Shown here: positions 20,473 to 28,680 of the stretch, in pieces
How positions within the stretch are numbered: the stretch's first letter is position 1
Layout of the letters: each line of letters opens with the position of its first letter
Source of the DNA: Legionella cherrii
GTDB lineage: Bacteria; Pseudomonadota; Gammaproteobacteria; Legionellales; Legionellaceae
Assembly: GCF_900635815.1 (NCBI RefSeq)
Contig: NZ_LR134173.1
Location: forward strand, 2,946,001-3,010,000
Reading direction: 5' to 3'
DNA length: 64,000 nucleotides
Notes under the pieces: generated by a model
Databases searched by the model: none
What the model was told of the DNA's origin: nothing
Seen by the model: only the letters and a program-made list of their open reading frames with translations
Made by a program: the position numbers and the translations under genes

Positions 20473-20495
20473 CCTTCCCCACTTTAGGGGGAAGG
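20473..20495. repeat. Short hairpin after the c-di-GMP gene
   Basis: CCTTCCCC and GGGGAAGG pair across a 7-nt loop. It lies about 70 nt after the stop at 20402, in a 294-nt spacer. It resembles the short GGGGAAGG/CCTTCCCC palindromes scattered in bacterial intergenic DNA. It may act as a terminator for either convergent gene, but no T-run follows. Confidence 0.4.
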
Positions 20496-20696
20496 TTAGA
20501 CCTTATTTCGCTTTATTTAATTCGCCACGAGGCATATAGCGTATTAAGAATAGAATATCACCAATTGCCTCACGGATATTTAATTACACAAAAAACATAA
20601 TAAAAAATTTAAATAATGGAAATTATGTCAATTGCACTTTCTTTAAAATTTTCTTGTCCAAATCAACCAATTATACACAAGCAATTCATCCATTCT

Positions 20697-21563
20697 TCAT
20701 GAAAAATAAGAACCCACCTCCGGTCTGATTTTCTTCAAATGATTTAAGGGCGAATGTTCTGGCATTGCCATTTTATCGACTGGGAGATAAAAAGTTTGTT
20801 CTAACAAGTGCTGGCCACTTAATGCCGCATGCGATACATGATCAGTAAAAACAATCCAGGTACTTTTAGCAGGAAAATCGATTTGCACCTTTTCAACATT
20901 TGCCTGATAAGTATCATCCAACTTCATCGTATCATGTAAATGCAACATGTAATGATCATAAGGTGAACGCAAAGTTTTGGTTGCTTTTACCAGCTTCAAC
21001 ATTTTTGCTTTCATTTTATTGTAAGGAGCGATCCTTGGGGCAAAACGATGAAGAACATCAGCAAATGGCTCACCCACATTCCATACTCTAGGTACATTAT
21101 GGGGATTGACATTGCAAAACACACGCAAAATTCTCAACCCATGGACAGGACTTGCTGAAAATGAATCAACATGCAAACGCGTATCATCTTTTCGTTTTGA
21201 GGAAATACGCCCATGAATTTGTGCCGGTCTAAAACTGGTCCTTCCCCATTGCAAATGAGGCACATAAGCAGGAAGCGTCGTTTGAATTAATTGATGTGCA
21301 AATTCTGCATAACCATGCATCATCTCCCGAAGCTTAGTATCCAAACTACCCATTTCCTTGCTATACGCATTCAACTTTTTACTACGAATGTCATAACTGA
21401 CATTTTTACGACTACCATCCAGAATATGTTCTGATAGTAAGGCAGGGTCTACAGGAGAGAAATAATACTCCGGGAAAAATAAAACTTTACCCTCCTCCAA
21501 TTGATTCATACTGTTTTGCTGATCAATTTGCTCTATATTTTGTGTGAATAAATAAGAATTCAT
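20697..21563 (-). CDS. kdoO: Kdo 3-hydroxylase, Fe(II)/2-oxoglutarate dioxygenase
   Basis: 288 residues with no signal peptide. The dioxygenase metal triad is visible as HVD near residues 131-133 (RLHVDSFSASP) and a distal His in TDHVSHAAL near 242-246. This matches the Kdo_hydroxy family, which hydroxylates the inner-core sugar Kdo to Ko in lipopolysaccharide of Burkholderia, Yersinia and relatives. Acting in the cytosol on lipid A-Kdo precursors fits the lack of export signal. Start ATG 21563. Transcribed alone, divergent from the YchJ-like gene. The change to Ko would strengthen the acid-labile Kdo link, which is plausible for an intracellular bacterium (inference). Confidence 0.85.
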   Translation of the reverse strand: MNSYLFTQNIEQIDQQNSMNQLEEGKVLFFPEYYFSPVDPALLSEHILDGSRKNVSYDIRSKKLNAYSKEMGSLDTKLREMMHGYAEFAHQLIQTTLPAYVPHLQWGRTSFRPAQIHGRISSKRKDDTRLHVDSFSASPVHGLRILRVFCNVNPHNVPRVWNVGEPFADVLHRFAPRIAPYNKMKAKMLKLVKATKTLRSPYDHYMLHLHDTMKLDDTYQANVEKVQIDFPAKSTWIVFTDHVSHAALSGQHLLEQTFYLPVDKMAMPEHSPLNHLKKIRPEVGSYFS

Positions 21564-21676
21564 TCTTTTATCCTAAATAATCTGTCGAACTGGACTATAT
21601 TGAATTTTTTAGTAAAAATTTAATGCGACATCGAATATAATCCCAAAATCCAATTTTTACTTTTCTGGATCATACC

Positions 21677-22162
21677 ATGTCACTTTGCCCTTGTGGATCA
21701 CAAAATACATATGAGCTGTGCTGCGGTTTATATTTAGATAAAAAACAATTGCCTGAAACCCCGGAACAATTGATGCGATCACGTTATACTGCATACACTA
21801 TGGGTAAAATTGAGTACATTAAAAATACCATGAAGGGCAAAGCCTTAATTGGTTTTAACGAATTGGAAGCCGAGCAATGGGCCAAAAACGTGACCTGGAT
21901 AAATTTAGAAGTCATCACAACAAGCATGTCAGGTCCAGATAAAGGATTTGTCGAATTTGCAGCGCGGTTTTCAGAACACGACCAAGTGAAAATCATTCAC
22001 GAGTCAAGTGAGTTCCATAAAGAAAACGGCCGCTGGTTCTATGTCAACGGAATACATAAGCACGGTTTAAAAAAGATTCGGACCCCCCAAGTCCCCCGTA
22101 ACGCCTCCTGCCCTTGTGGTAGTGGTAAAAAATTTAAAAATTGTCATGGAAAATCGAGTTAA
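21677..22162 (+). CDS. YchJ-family SEC-C motif protein
   Basis: 161 residues with two SEC-C zinc motifs: the N-terminal CPCGSQNTYELCCG and the C-terminal CPCGSGKKFKNCHG. Between them is a YchJ/NTF2-like fold (UPF0225), including the conserved LMRSRYTAY. The metal-binding Cys and His are intact at both ends. SEC-C motifs in SecA bind SecB and ribosomes; the role of YchJ itself is not known. Start ATG 21677, in a short spacer of 113 nt from the divergent kdoO. It ends 3 nt before the Kef-type antiporter gene, so they form a likely operon. Confidence 0.88.
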   Translation: MSLCPCGSQNTYELCCGLYLDKKQLPETPEQLMRSRYTAYTMGKIEYIKNTMKGKALIGFNELEAEQWAKNVTWINLEVITTSMSGPDKGFVEFAARFSEHDQVKIIHESSEFHKENGRWFYVNGIHKHGLKKIRTPQVPRNASCPCGSGKKFKNCHGKSS

Positions 22163-22165
22163 ACT

Positions 22166-23959
22166 ATGAATGGTCACTTAATGCTTAATATTTTTATCTT
22201 TCTTGCTGCCGCTAGCATTATGGTTCCTATTGCCAGCCGTTTTAAGCTGGGGTCAGTCCTGGGTTATCTGATAGTGGGAATTCTTATTGGCCCTTTTGGA
22301 TTGAAATTGATTGGAAATTCACAACAAATCATGAATTTTGGTGAGTTTGGGGTGATCATGATGTTATTTCTCATCGGGTTAGAATTAGAACCTGCCATGT
22401 TATGGAAACTTCGCAAACTCATTATAGGTTTAGGTAATTTACAAGTAGTTTTAACGACGTGTGTTTTAATTGCCATTGGATTAATGCTTGGTTTTAACTG
22501 GAAGGCAACTGTAGCAGTAAGTATGGCTTTGTCGCTTTCATCAACAGCTCTAGTATTACAAATGCTTCAAGAAAAAAACCTTTTGAAAACAGCAGAGGGT
22601 GAAACTTCTTTTGCAGTACTGTTATTTCAAGATATCGCAGTAATCCCTATATTAATCATCATTCCATTACTCGCACAGCATGAGAACATTCAAATAAATC
22701 CTCATGAAGTTTCCTTCATGATGCATCTTCCCAGAGGGTTACACGCAATTCTGGTTGCTGCAATCATAGGGGCAGTCATTTTAGTGGGTCACTATTTATC
22801 CAGACACTTGTTCTTAATAATCGCCAAAACCAATTTGCGTGAGGTATTCACCGCGTTTTCTCTTGCTTTGGTCGTTGGCGTCACCTTATTAATGGAATCT
22901 ATAGGTGTATCCCCTGCTTTAGGTGCATTTATTGCCGGGGTTGTATTAGCAAACTCCCAATACAAACATGCAGTGGATGCAGACATTCAGCCCTTCAAAG
23001 GACTTCTACTTGGATTGTTTTTCATCTCAGTGGGAATGGGGATGAATTTCTCCCTTTTTTCTCAAAAAGCGATGATGATTGTGGTGGCTGTGTTAACTTT
23101 AATTATCATCAAAGCGATTATTTTATATTTTTTGGGGAATCTCTTTGATTTAACAAAACTTCAAAGCATGGGTTTTGCTTTTGCCTTATCCCAAGGAAGC
23201 GAATTTGCCTTCGTACTTTTTGAATTTGCGGGGTCTACCAAAGTAATCAGTCAGGAAATTGAAGCCTTTTTTACCCTTGTTGTTGCATTATCCATGCTCG
23301 CCACTCCCTTTTTAATGCTGCTCTATCATCGGTTTGTTATACCTAAATTTATGAGTCTTATACCCGAGCGAGAGTATGACTCCTTCAATGAACAAAATGG
23401 AATTATTCTTGCCGGTTATGGGCGTTTTGGTCAAATTATTGGACGCTTACTCAACGGGGAAAACATCAAAATTACCGTATTGGAAAAAAATCCAGAACAA
23501 ATCGAGCTTCTCAGGAAATTTGGTTACAATGGCTATTTTGGTGATGCCAGTCGATTGGATATGTTAAAAAGTGCTGGGGCTGAACATGCCAAACTGCTCA
23601 TAGTCGCGGTAGGAAATGTCGATGCGAATCTAAAAATTGTGAAGCTCGCCAAACAACACTTCCCCCACTTAAAAATTTTTGCTCGAGCACGTAATCGTCG
23701 CCATGCCTATGAACTGCATCGGCTGGATGTAAATTATTTCATTCGCGAATTATTTGATTCCTCTTTATCTATGACTAAAGAAGTAATGAAGTTTCTAGGT
23801 TACTCCCATGAGGACATTCAAAAAAAAGCATCTGCATTTAGAAAACATGATGAAACAACACTAATCCAATCCTTTGATTTTTTTGAAAAAGAAAGTGACT
23901 TAATCAATTTTTCGCGTCAAGCAAAAGGAGAATTGGAACGTATTCTTCAATCAAGTTAA
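22166..23959 (+). CDS. Kef-type monovalent cation:proton antiporter (CPA2) with RCK domain
   Basis: 597 residues. About twelve membrane helices fill residues 5-390 (GYLIVGILIGPFGLKLIG, SLSSTALVLQML, GVSPALGAFIAGVVLA), followed by a cytosolic TrkA-N/RCK nucleotide-binding domain starting near residue 412 (LAGYGRFGQIIGRLL, a GxGxxG fold) and ending near 530. Architecture matches KefB/KefC/YbaL potassium efflux. Glutathione-type gating as in E. coli cannot be confirmed: no KefF/KefG ancillary gene adjoins. Co-transcribed with the YchJ-like gene (3-nt gap); a hairpin terminator follows immediately. Confidence 0.9.
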   Translation: MNGHLMLNIFIFLAAASIMVPIASRFKLGSVLGYLIVGILIGPFGLKLIGNSQQIMNFGEFGVIMMLFLIGLELEPAMLWKLRKLIIGLGNLQVVLTTCVLIAIGLMLGFNWKATVAVSMALSLSSTALVLQMLQEKNLLKTAEGETSFAVLLFQDIAVIPILIIIPLLAQHENIQINPHEVSFMMHLPRGLHAILVAAIIGAVILVGHYLSRHLFLIIAKTNLREVFTAFSLALVVGVTLLMESIGVSPALGAFIAGVVLANSQYKHAVDADIQPFKGLLLGLFFISVGMGMNFSLFSQKAMMIVVAVLTLIIIKAIILYFLGNLFDLTKLQSMGFAFALSQGSEFAFVLFEFAGSTKVISQEIEAFFTLVVALSMLATPFLMLLYHRFVIPKFMSLIPEREYDSFNEQNGIILAGYGRFGQIIGRLLNGENIKITVLEKNPEQIELLRKFGYNGYFGDASRLDMLKSAGAEHAKLLIVAVGNVDANLKIVKLAKQHFPHLKIFARARNRRHAYELHRLDVNYFIRELFDSSLSMTKEVMKFLGYSHEDIQKKASAFRKHDETTLIQSFDFFEKESDLINFSRQAKGELERILQSS

Positions 23960-23960
23960 A

Positions 23961-24003
23961 AGCCCCGTCATCCCGAGCGTAGCGTGATGACGGAGCTTTC
24001 TTT
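23961..24003 (+). terminator. Hairpin terminator after the antiporter gene
   Basis: The arms AGCCCCGTCATC and GATGACGGAGCT pair over 12 positions with one mismatch, around a CCGAGCGTAGCGT loop, then a T-rich tail. Starts one base after the antiporter stop. Confidence 0.6.
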
Positions 24004-24050
24004 CGGCGTCCCCAGATTAAAAAATGATAATCACGGAGTATTAACCACAC

Positions 24051-25235
24051 ATGATCAACCTTCAGCATATTTCTTTAGACACCTTTCTTAGGGAGTATTG
24101 GCAAAAAAAACCTTTAGTCATTCGCAATGCTTTGCCAGATTTTGTCGCCCCATTATCTCCTGATGAGCTGGCTGGACTTGCTCTTGAAGAGGATATTGAA
24201 AGTCGTCTAGTCTTTGAAACACCTAATGAAAAACCTTATTGGCATTTAAAACGAGGACCATTTTCCGAAAATGATTTTACTAGCCTGCCCCCAACTCATT
24301 GGACTTTGCTCGTTCAAGGGGTTGATAGGTTAATTCCAGAAGTTTATGCCCTACTGGATCATTTTGATTTCATTCCACAATGGAGAATAGATGACATCAT
24401 GATTAGTTATGCAGTGCTCCATGGCAGTGTCGGTCCTCATTACGATAATTATGATGTTTTTTTATACCAAGCCCAAGGACGGCGTGAATGGTCACTTACG
24501 ACAAGGGGCTGTAATAATGAAAATTACATTCAAGATCTCGAACTTCGTATCATGAACCAATTTGAGGTAGAAGAACGTTTCATTCTCGAAGAAGGAGATA
24601 TGTTATATCTTCCACCACATGTAGGCCATTATGGTATTTCACTTTCAGAAGAATGCATGACTTATTCTTTTGGTTATCGGAGTTATGAAGGACAAGAATT
24701 GTTAGATAGTCTCAGTGAATATTTAGCTGAAAAAGAAACATTCAAAACATTATATGAAGATCCTGACTGGTCACAGTCACACAATACCTCTGAGATTATT
24801 CGTCCAGCATGGCAAAGTGCGCAAAAACTACTACAGCAATTAATTAGCGACGATAAAACAATCAAATCATGGTTTGGATGTTTCGCAACACGCCTGGATC
24901 AACAGGCAGAACTTCAACTACCTTTACCTTTAGAAGATCATGAAGCCATTGATTTATCAAGTTTTATTAAAGAAATAAAAGCAGGAGCAAATCTCGCCCG
25001 AGACGCATCATGTCGTTTTGCTTATCAGACTCTAGACGAACCATCTGAATATCAACTTTATATTAATGGCTGTGAATGGGACACCGCCGGAGTTTCTCAA
25101 GATTTGATAAGCTATATTGCCAATAATCGCTACTTATCTCATCAATCTCTCGTCACTTATTTGAATACTACACAAAATCAAATATTTATTTATAATTTAT
25201 GGAAATTACAATGGCTGTACATTGCTGAAAACTAG
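24051..25235 (+). CDS. roxA: Ribosomal protein uL16 arginine 3-hydroxylase RoxA (YcfD), JmjC oxygenase
   Basis: 394 residues (E. coli YcfD 373). The cupin/JmjC metal triad is HYD at H130/D132 (GSVGPHYDNYDVFLYQ) and a distal His near H193 (YLPPHVGHYGISL). Homologs hydroxylate Arg81 of ribosomal protein L16 using 2-oxoglutarate and O2, modifying translation in the cytosol; this is established for E. coli. The C-terminal half is a winged-helix-type region. Start ATG 24051, with GGAG about 12 nt upstream. Monocistronic. This window also carries EpmC, another Fe-dependent hydroxylase of the translation apparatus. Confidence 0.93.
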   Translation: MINLQHISLDTFLREYWQKKPLVIRNALPDFVAPLSPDELAGLALEEDIESRLVFETPNEKPYWHLKRGPFSENDFTSLPPTHWTLLVQGVDRLIPEVYALLDHFDFIPQWRIDDIMISYAVLHGSVGPHYDNYDVFLYQAQGRREWSLTTRGCNNENYIQDLELRIMNQFEVEERFILEEGDMLYLPPHVGHYGISLSEECMTYSFGYRSYEGQELLDSLSEYLAEKETFKTLYEDPDWSQSHNTSEIIRPAWQSAQKLLQQLISDDKTIKSWFGCFATRLDQQAELQLPLPLEDHEAIDLSSFIKEIKAGANLARDASCRFAYQTLDEPSEYQLYINGCEWDTAGVSQDLISYIANNRYLSHQSLVTYLNTTQNQIFIYNLWKLQWLYIAEN

Positions 25236-25359
25236 AGCCAGTTCCAGGATTTTATTGGATAGTTTATTTAAGATAAAAAGTTAATACTTTGAATATAAAT
25301 TGGTTAAATTCAAAAACGTAGAGTATAGTTAATATACATACCATAATAAGGATAAGGTA

Positions 25360-25497
25360 ATGAAAAGAATAATACTGGCTGTAATCCTGGTGTGCTCAAC
25401 TGCCTTGCTAGGCAATTGTTCTAATGGTAATTCATGCTGCGGAACTTGTGCGAGTGATTGTGGGGGCTGCGGTGGTTGCAATGGAAGTTGGTATTAA
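25360..25497 (+). CDS. 45-residue Cys-rich exported peptide
   Basis: A small ORF with ATG 25360, GGATAAGG just upstream and TAA at 25495. It encodes MKRIILAVILVCSTALLGNC followed by a Gly/Cys-rich tail with CC, CxxxC, CxxC and CxxC spacings; eight Cys in 45 residues. The first 18 residues look like a signal or lipoprotein signal, with LLGNC as a non-canonical lipobox. No database family recognised. Cys spacing suggests metal binding or disulfides. It lies alone downstream of roxA, 125 nt before the end of the convergent EamA gene, with its own hairpin behind it. Coding status rests on the ribosome site and composition. Confidence 0.6.
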   Translation: MKRIILAVILVCSTALLGNCSNGNSCCGTCASDCGGCGGCNGSWY

Positions 25498-25519
25498 AAA
25501 TACTCAATAACCACGACAT

Positions 25520-25559
25520 GCCTACGCCCTAAGGCTTATGTGCGGGACGTAGGCAAAAA
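25520..25559 (+). terminator. Hairpin after the Cys-rich peptide gene
   Basis: GCCTACG (25520-25526) pairs with CGTAGGC (25548-25554), followed by AAAAATT. The 21-nt loop also carries small complementary bits. It could serve the peptide gene or, read on the other strand, the convergent EamA gene. Confidence 0.4.
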
Positions 25560-25621
25560 TTGCGATCCTTACATGATGCTTCGTTTCACCTGCTGACATC
25601 CTGAAAACAATATGGGACTCT

Positions 25622-26536
25622 CTATCCAGCATTTTCACTACGAATGAAGCGAATTTTTATTTGGCCAAAGTTAATTTTATGGCTGAACAAAGTAATTAAT
25701 GCGCCAGTTAATACCAATGCAACACCTACAGTCCCCCACAGATTTAACTCTTCCCCTAGAAGTAACACTCCAAAAATTACCACAAACACCGGCTCCAAAA
25801 CGGATAAAATAGAGGCTTTTTCTGAGCTGATGTATTTTAAGCTGTATAACAACAATACTATGGGAATTACAGTTGCAATAACAGAAATTCCAATTAAATG
25901 ATACCAAACATCCATAGTAGACGGGATTGCAAACGAATGGCTAAAAAGCGAAACAACCAAACTCGTTGTCATACACCCCAAACAAACCATAAAAGTAGAC
26001 ATATTGGGAGAAAGTTCATTTTTTTCACTTCCTATCACGTAGCATGCATAAAAAAAAGCGGAAGCAACACCGAGTAAAATTCCCCATAGGTTAAAAGACA
26101 ACGCATTTAAATCGACCATAAGTGCCATACCAATTAAAATAACAGCAATAGCCAAATAATAAACTTTGGGAATCGATTGATTATAAAGGAAATAATTGAG
26201 CAACATAATCAATACTGGATAGGTAAAAAAGATAACCATTGCCAATCCAGAACCTATGTAATAAGAGGCTAAAAAGTAAAGCCAGGTTGAAATACCATAG
26301 AAAAAAACACCTGTGAAAAAAGCTATAAACATGTTTTTATAAGAATCATTGGTTTTTTTAATTTGGGGAAGCATGAACACTAAAATAATCATACTTGAAA
26401 TAAGAAAGCGCCAAAACAACATCGTGCTTGCGGACAAATTGCCATTAATCGCGCTTAAACCAAAATACCCAATAAAACCATAAAGAAATCCAGATAAAAT
26501 AGCATAGAGAGAACCGCGATATTCTTGATTTATCAT
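25622..26536 (-). CDS. EamA/DMT-family inner-membrane transporter
   Basis: 304 residues with ten predicted membrane helices in two EamA repeats (for example GSLYAILSGFLYGFIGYFG at the N-terminus and ILSVLEPVFVVIFGVLLLGE with the family E-P motif near the end). Members export amino acids, nucleotide precursors or other small metabolites, and the substrate cannot be read from sequence. The start is ATG 26536. It is transcribed alone, divergent from the NTPDase gene; the shared 196-nt spacer holds a GGGTTTTTAACCC hairpin near 26583. Confidence 0.85.
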   Translation of the reverse strand: MINQEYRGSLYAILSGFLYGFIGYFGLSAINGNLSASTMLFWRFLISSMIILVFMLPQIKKTNDSYKNMFIAFFTGVFFYGISTWLYFLASYYIGSGLAMVIFFTYPVLIMLLNYFLYNQSIPKVYYLAIAVILIGMALMVDLNALSFNLWGILLGVASAFFYACYVIGSEKNELSPNMSTFMVCLGCMTTSLVVSLFSHSFAIPSTMDVWYHLIGISVIATVIPIVLLLYSLKYISSEKASILSVLEPVFVVIFGVLLLGEELNLWGTVGVALVLTGALITLFSHKINFGQIKIRFIRSENAG

Positions 26537-26732
26537 AATGATAATACTGCCTGAAAACTGACTTAAATAAAAAAGAAGCTTGGGTTTTTAACCCAGCCTG
26601 AAGTATGGAGGTAAAAATTCAACCTACATAAAAATGTAAAAAATAGTGTATCATTTTTTCGACATAATATCATATTGAAAACAAAAAATACATACTGTAT
26701 CATTTGCATACTTTTTTATTGAGATTTTAACC

Positions 26733-27859
26733 ATGCTTCGTTTTTTGCTCTTTATCTCTTGTTTCTTTGTGGTAATTACCGATGTGTATGCTGATTCTCC
26801 ATCGTGCACTGAGCATCAGTGTGTTGCCGTTGTTGATGCTGGTAGTACGGGGTCAAGACTTCATGTGTTTGCATATGATCTTGATGAAACGAACACTCCC
26901 ACTCATATTAATGAAATATGGTCCAAGAAGGTCAAACCCGGATTTGCGATGATTGAAGCAAATCAAAATACCATAGATGCGTACTTAACAACCCTGTTCT
27001 CAGGAGCCCCTTCACAACACATACCTGTTTATTTTTATGCAACAGCGGGAATGCGTCTTGTACCACAAACCAAACAAAAAATTTATTATCAAGAAGTACA
27101 AAAGTGGTTTGGTCAGAAATCTGAATGGCAATTGATGGAAGCAAAAACAATTACCGGACTTGATGAGGCATTATATGACTGGCTTGCAGTCAATTATCAT
27201 ATAGGAGCCCTCACGTCATCAGGCCAATCTGTAGGAGTTATGGATATTGGGGGCGCTTCAGTGCAAATCGTTTTCCCAATTCAAAAAAATGGGGATCACA
27301 AAGGCCCTCAAGTTGAATTGGATTTATATGGTCAACATATCAATTTATCCGTTCACAGTTTTCTGGGGCTTGGCCAAAACGAAATGACTCATCAACTTTT
27401 GGATACTACTTCGTGCTTCTCTGAGGGCTATCCTCTTCCAGATGGAAACTCTGGACAAGGTGATGCGATGACTTGTGAACAGAGGTATCACCATTAATTA
27501 AAATGCATAAAGTTAAAAATGAAGTCCAACCTATTCTTTCTGCCAGCCATATTAACTCGTGGTATGCCATTGGCGGTTTTCCCAATCTTGTAGAAAGTAA
27601 ACCATTTCAGTTCCATGACAATCAATTATCGATTCAAGATTTACTTCAACAAGCAAATAATCTAATTTGTCATCAACAATGGGAAAGTCTTAGCAGTCAA
27701 TTCCCCAATAATGAATACATTGAATCCTATTGCCTGTTACCCGCTTTTTATTATGCTTTAATGGTAGAAGGATATGGGTTAACAGCAAACCAGAAAGTGA
27801 ATTATGTCCCCTCTGCACAAAACCTGGATTGGACTCTCGGTGTCGTGTTACATCATTGA
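26733..27859 (+). pseudogene. Ecto-NTPDase (GDA1/CD39 family), frameshifted
   Basis: Signal peptide at residues 1-20, then apyrase conserved regions: ACR1 DAGSTGSR (about 36), ACR2 YATAGMRLV (about 102), ACR3 ITGLDEALYDW (about 143) and ACR4 DIGGASVQ (about 172). The frame stops at 27495-27497 after EQRYHH. A second frame, with ATG 27503 but open further upstream (EVSPLIKMHKVKN), carries the remaining family sequence and ends in ACR5 DWTLGVVLHH at 27859. A one-base deletion near 27479-27484 joins them into about 375 residues, like L. pneumophila Lpg1905, a secreted virulence-linked ATP/ADP hydrolase. The C-terminal lobe is required for the fold, so function is likely lost unless the frameshift is a sequence error. 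Confidence 0.85.
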
Positions 27860-27907
27860 TTTCCTGATGTAACCTGTGGGAAAACACAAAAGTCACTGTA
27901 CTTAAGT

Positions 27908-28028
27908 ATGGAATATCCTCTCCCCTTATAGGGAGGGTAGGCTTCCCGCAGGGCAGATGAGGGTATTGATTTTCATAATGAACCCTCACCCCTGCGTCTC
28001 CCCCACAAGTGGGAGAGAAGATTTTCAT
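27908..28028. repeat. Imperfect inverted-repeat element, about 120 bp
   Basis: The left half begins with TCCTCTCCCC...GGGAGGG and reaches GATGAGGGTATTGATTTTC. The right half is its imperfect inverse: ACCCTCACCCC then CTCCCCCAC and GTGGGAGAGAAGATTTTCAT. It sits between the NTPDase stop and the end of epmC. It resembles non-coding palindromic elements or MITEs seen between bacterial genes. Other GC-rich hairpins here (20473, 41657) share the CTCCC/GGGAG flavour. Confidence 0.45.
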
Positions 28029-28038
28029 AATTGATGGC

Positions 28039-28602
28039 TCATAATTCTTCTACAGAAAAATCTTCTATCTTTAAAACCGTTGGCTGGCCATAAAAGGAAC
28101 ATAAAGCCTCTCGAAATTTGTGCGCACGTTGTGATAATCCATGCGTACAATAATGATTTACTTGTTCGTAAACCGCCTGTTTAAAAGCAACAGTATCAGA
28201 TTCTGTACCGTTTAGATTATCGATACTGATATAAAATTTATGTCCTGCAGCCTTAGAAAGTATCCATTCCAATGCTTGCGGCTTTACTTCAACACGCTGA
28301 AATAAAGCTTGCTGTTCTGCAGTCCGCCCGTCTGGCATATACCAATATCCAAAATCTACTTGTTTTCTACGCTCTTCTCCGGCAATAAGCCAGTGGGAAC
28401 ATTCATGAAGCGCACTACTAAAAAAGCCATGAGCAAAATAGAGCGCATTATAAGGGCGTTGTTCATCAGCGGGTAAGTAAATGGGTTCGTTATCGCCTTT
28501 TATAAGTCGAGTATTAAATTCTTTGCCGAAACAATTATAGAAAAGAGTTATTAGATCTTGATATTGATGCACAAACGGCCTTTCACTCATTAATTTACAC
28601 AT
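28039..28602 (-). CDS. epmC: Elongation factor P hydroxylase EpmC (YfcM)
   Basis: 187 residues. Contains ALHECSHWLIAG near residues 65-76, an HExxH metal-binding motif, with FGYWYMPDGRTAEQQ nearby, as in YfcM/EpmC. EpmC hydroxylates the lysine of EF-P after EpmA/EpmB beta-lysylation in enterobacteria. Start ATG 28602 (an internal ATG at 28590 is also possible). No epmA or epmB is near, so whether Legionella EF-P is lysylated cannot be judged here. Divergent from the MMPL gene, with a 78-nt spacer. Confidence 0.88.
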   Translation of the reverse strand: MCKLMSERPFVHQYQDLITLFYNCFGKEFNTRLIKGDNEPIYLPADEQRPYNALYFAHGFFSSALHECSHWLIAGEERRKQVDFGYWYMPDGRTAEQQALFQRVEVKPQALEWILSKAAGHKFYISIDNLNGTESDTVAFKQAVYEQVNHYCTHGLSQRAHKFREALCSFYGQPTVLKIEDFSVEEL

Positions 28603-28680
28603 ATTGCCTAATTTATACTAATATATTTAAAGAGTCATTATATTTATAAGTTTACGGAATTTGGAGTTCCGACGATAAAA

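Noticed and set aside
27690..28028. A 112-codon minus-strand ORF
   Set aside because: It lies over the NTPDase end and the inverted-repeat element and has no coding pattern.
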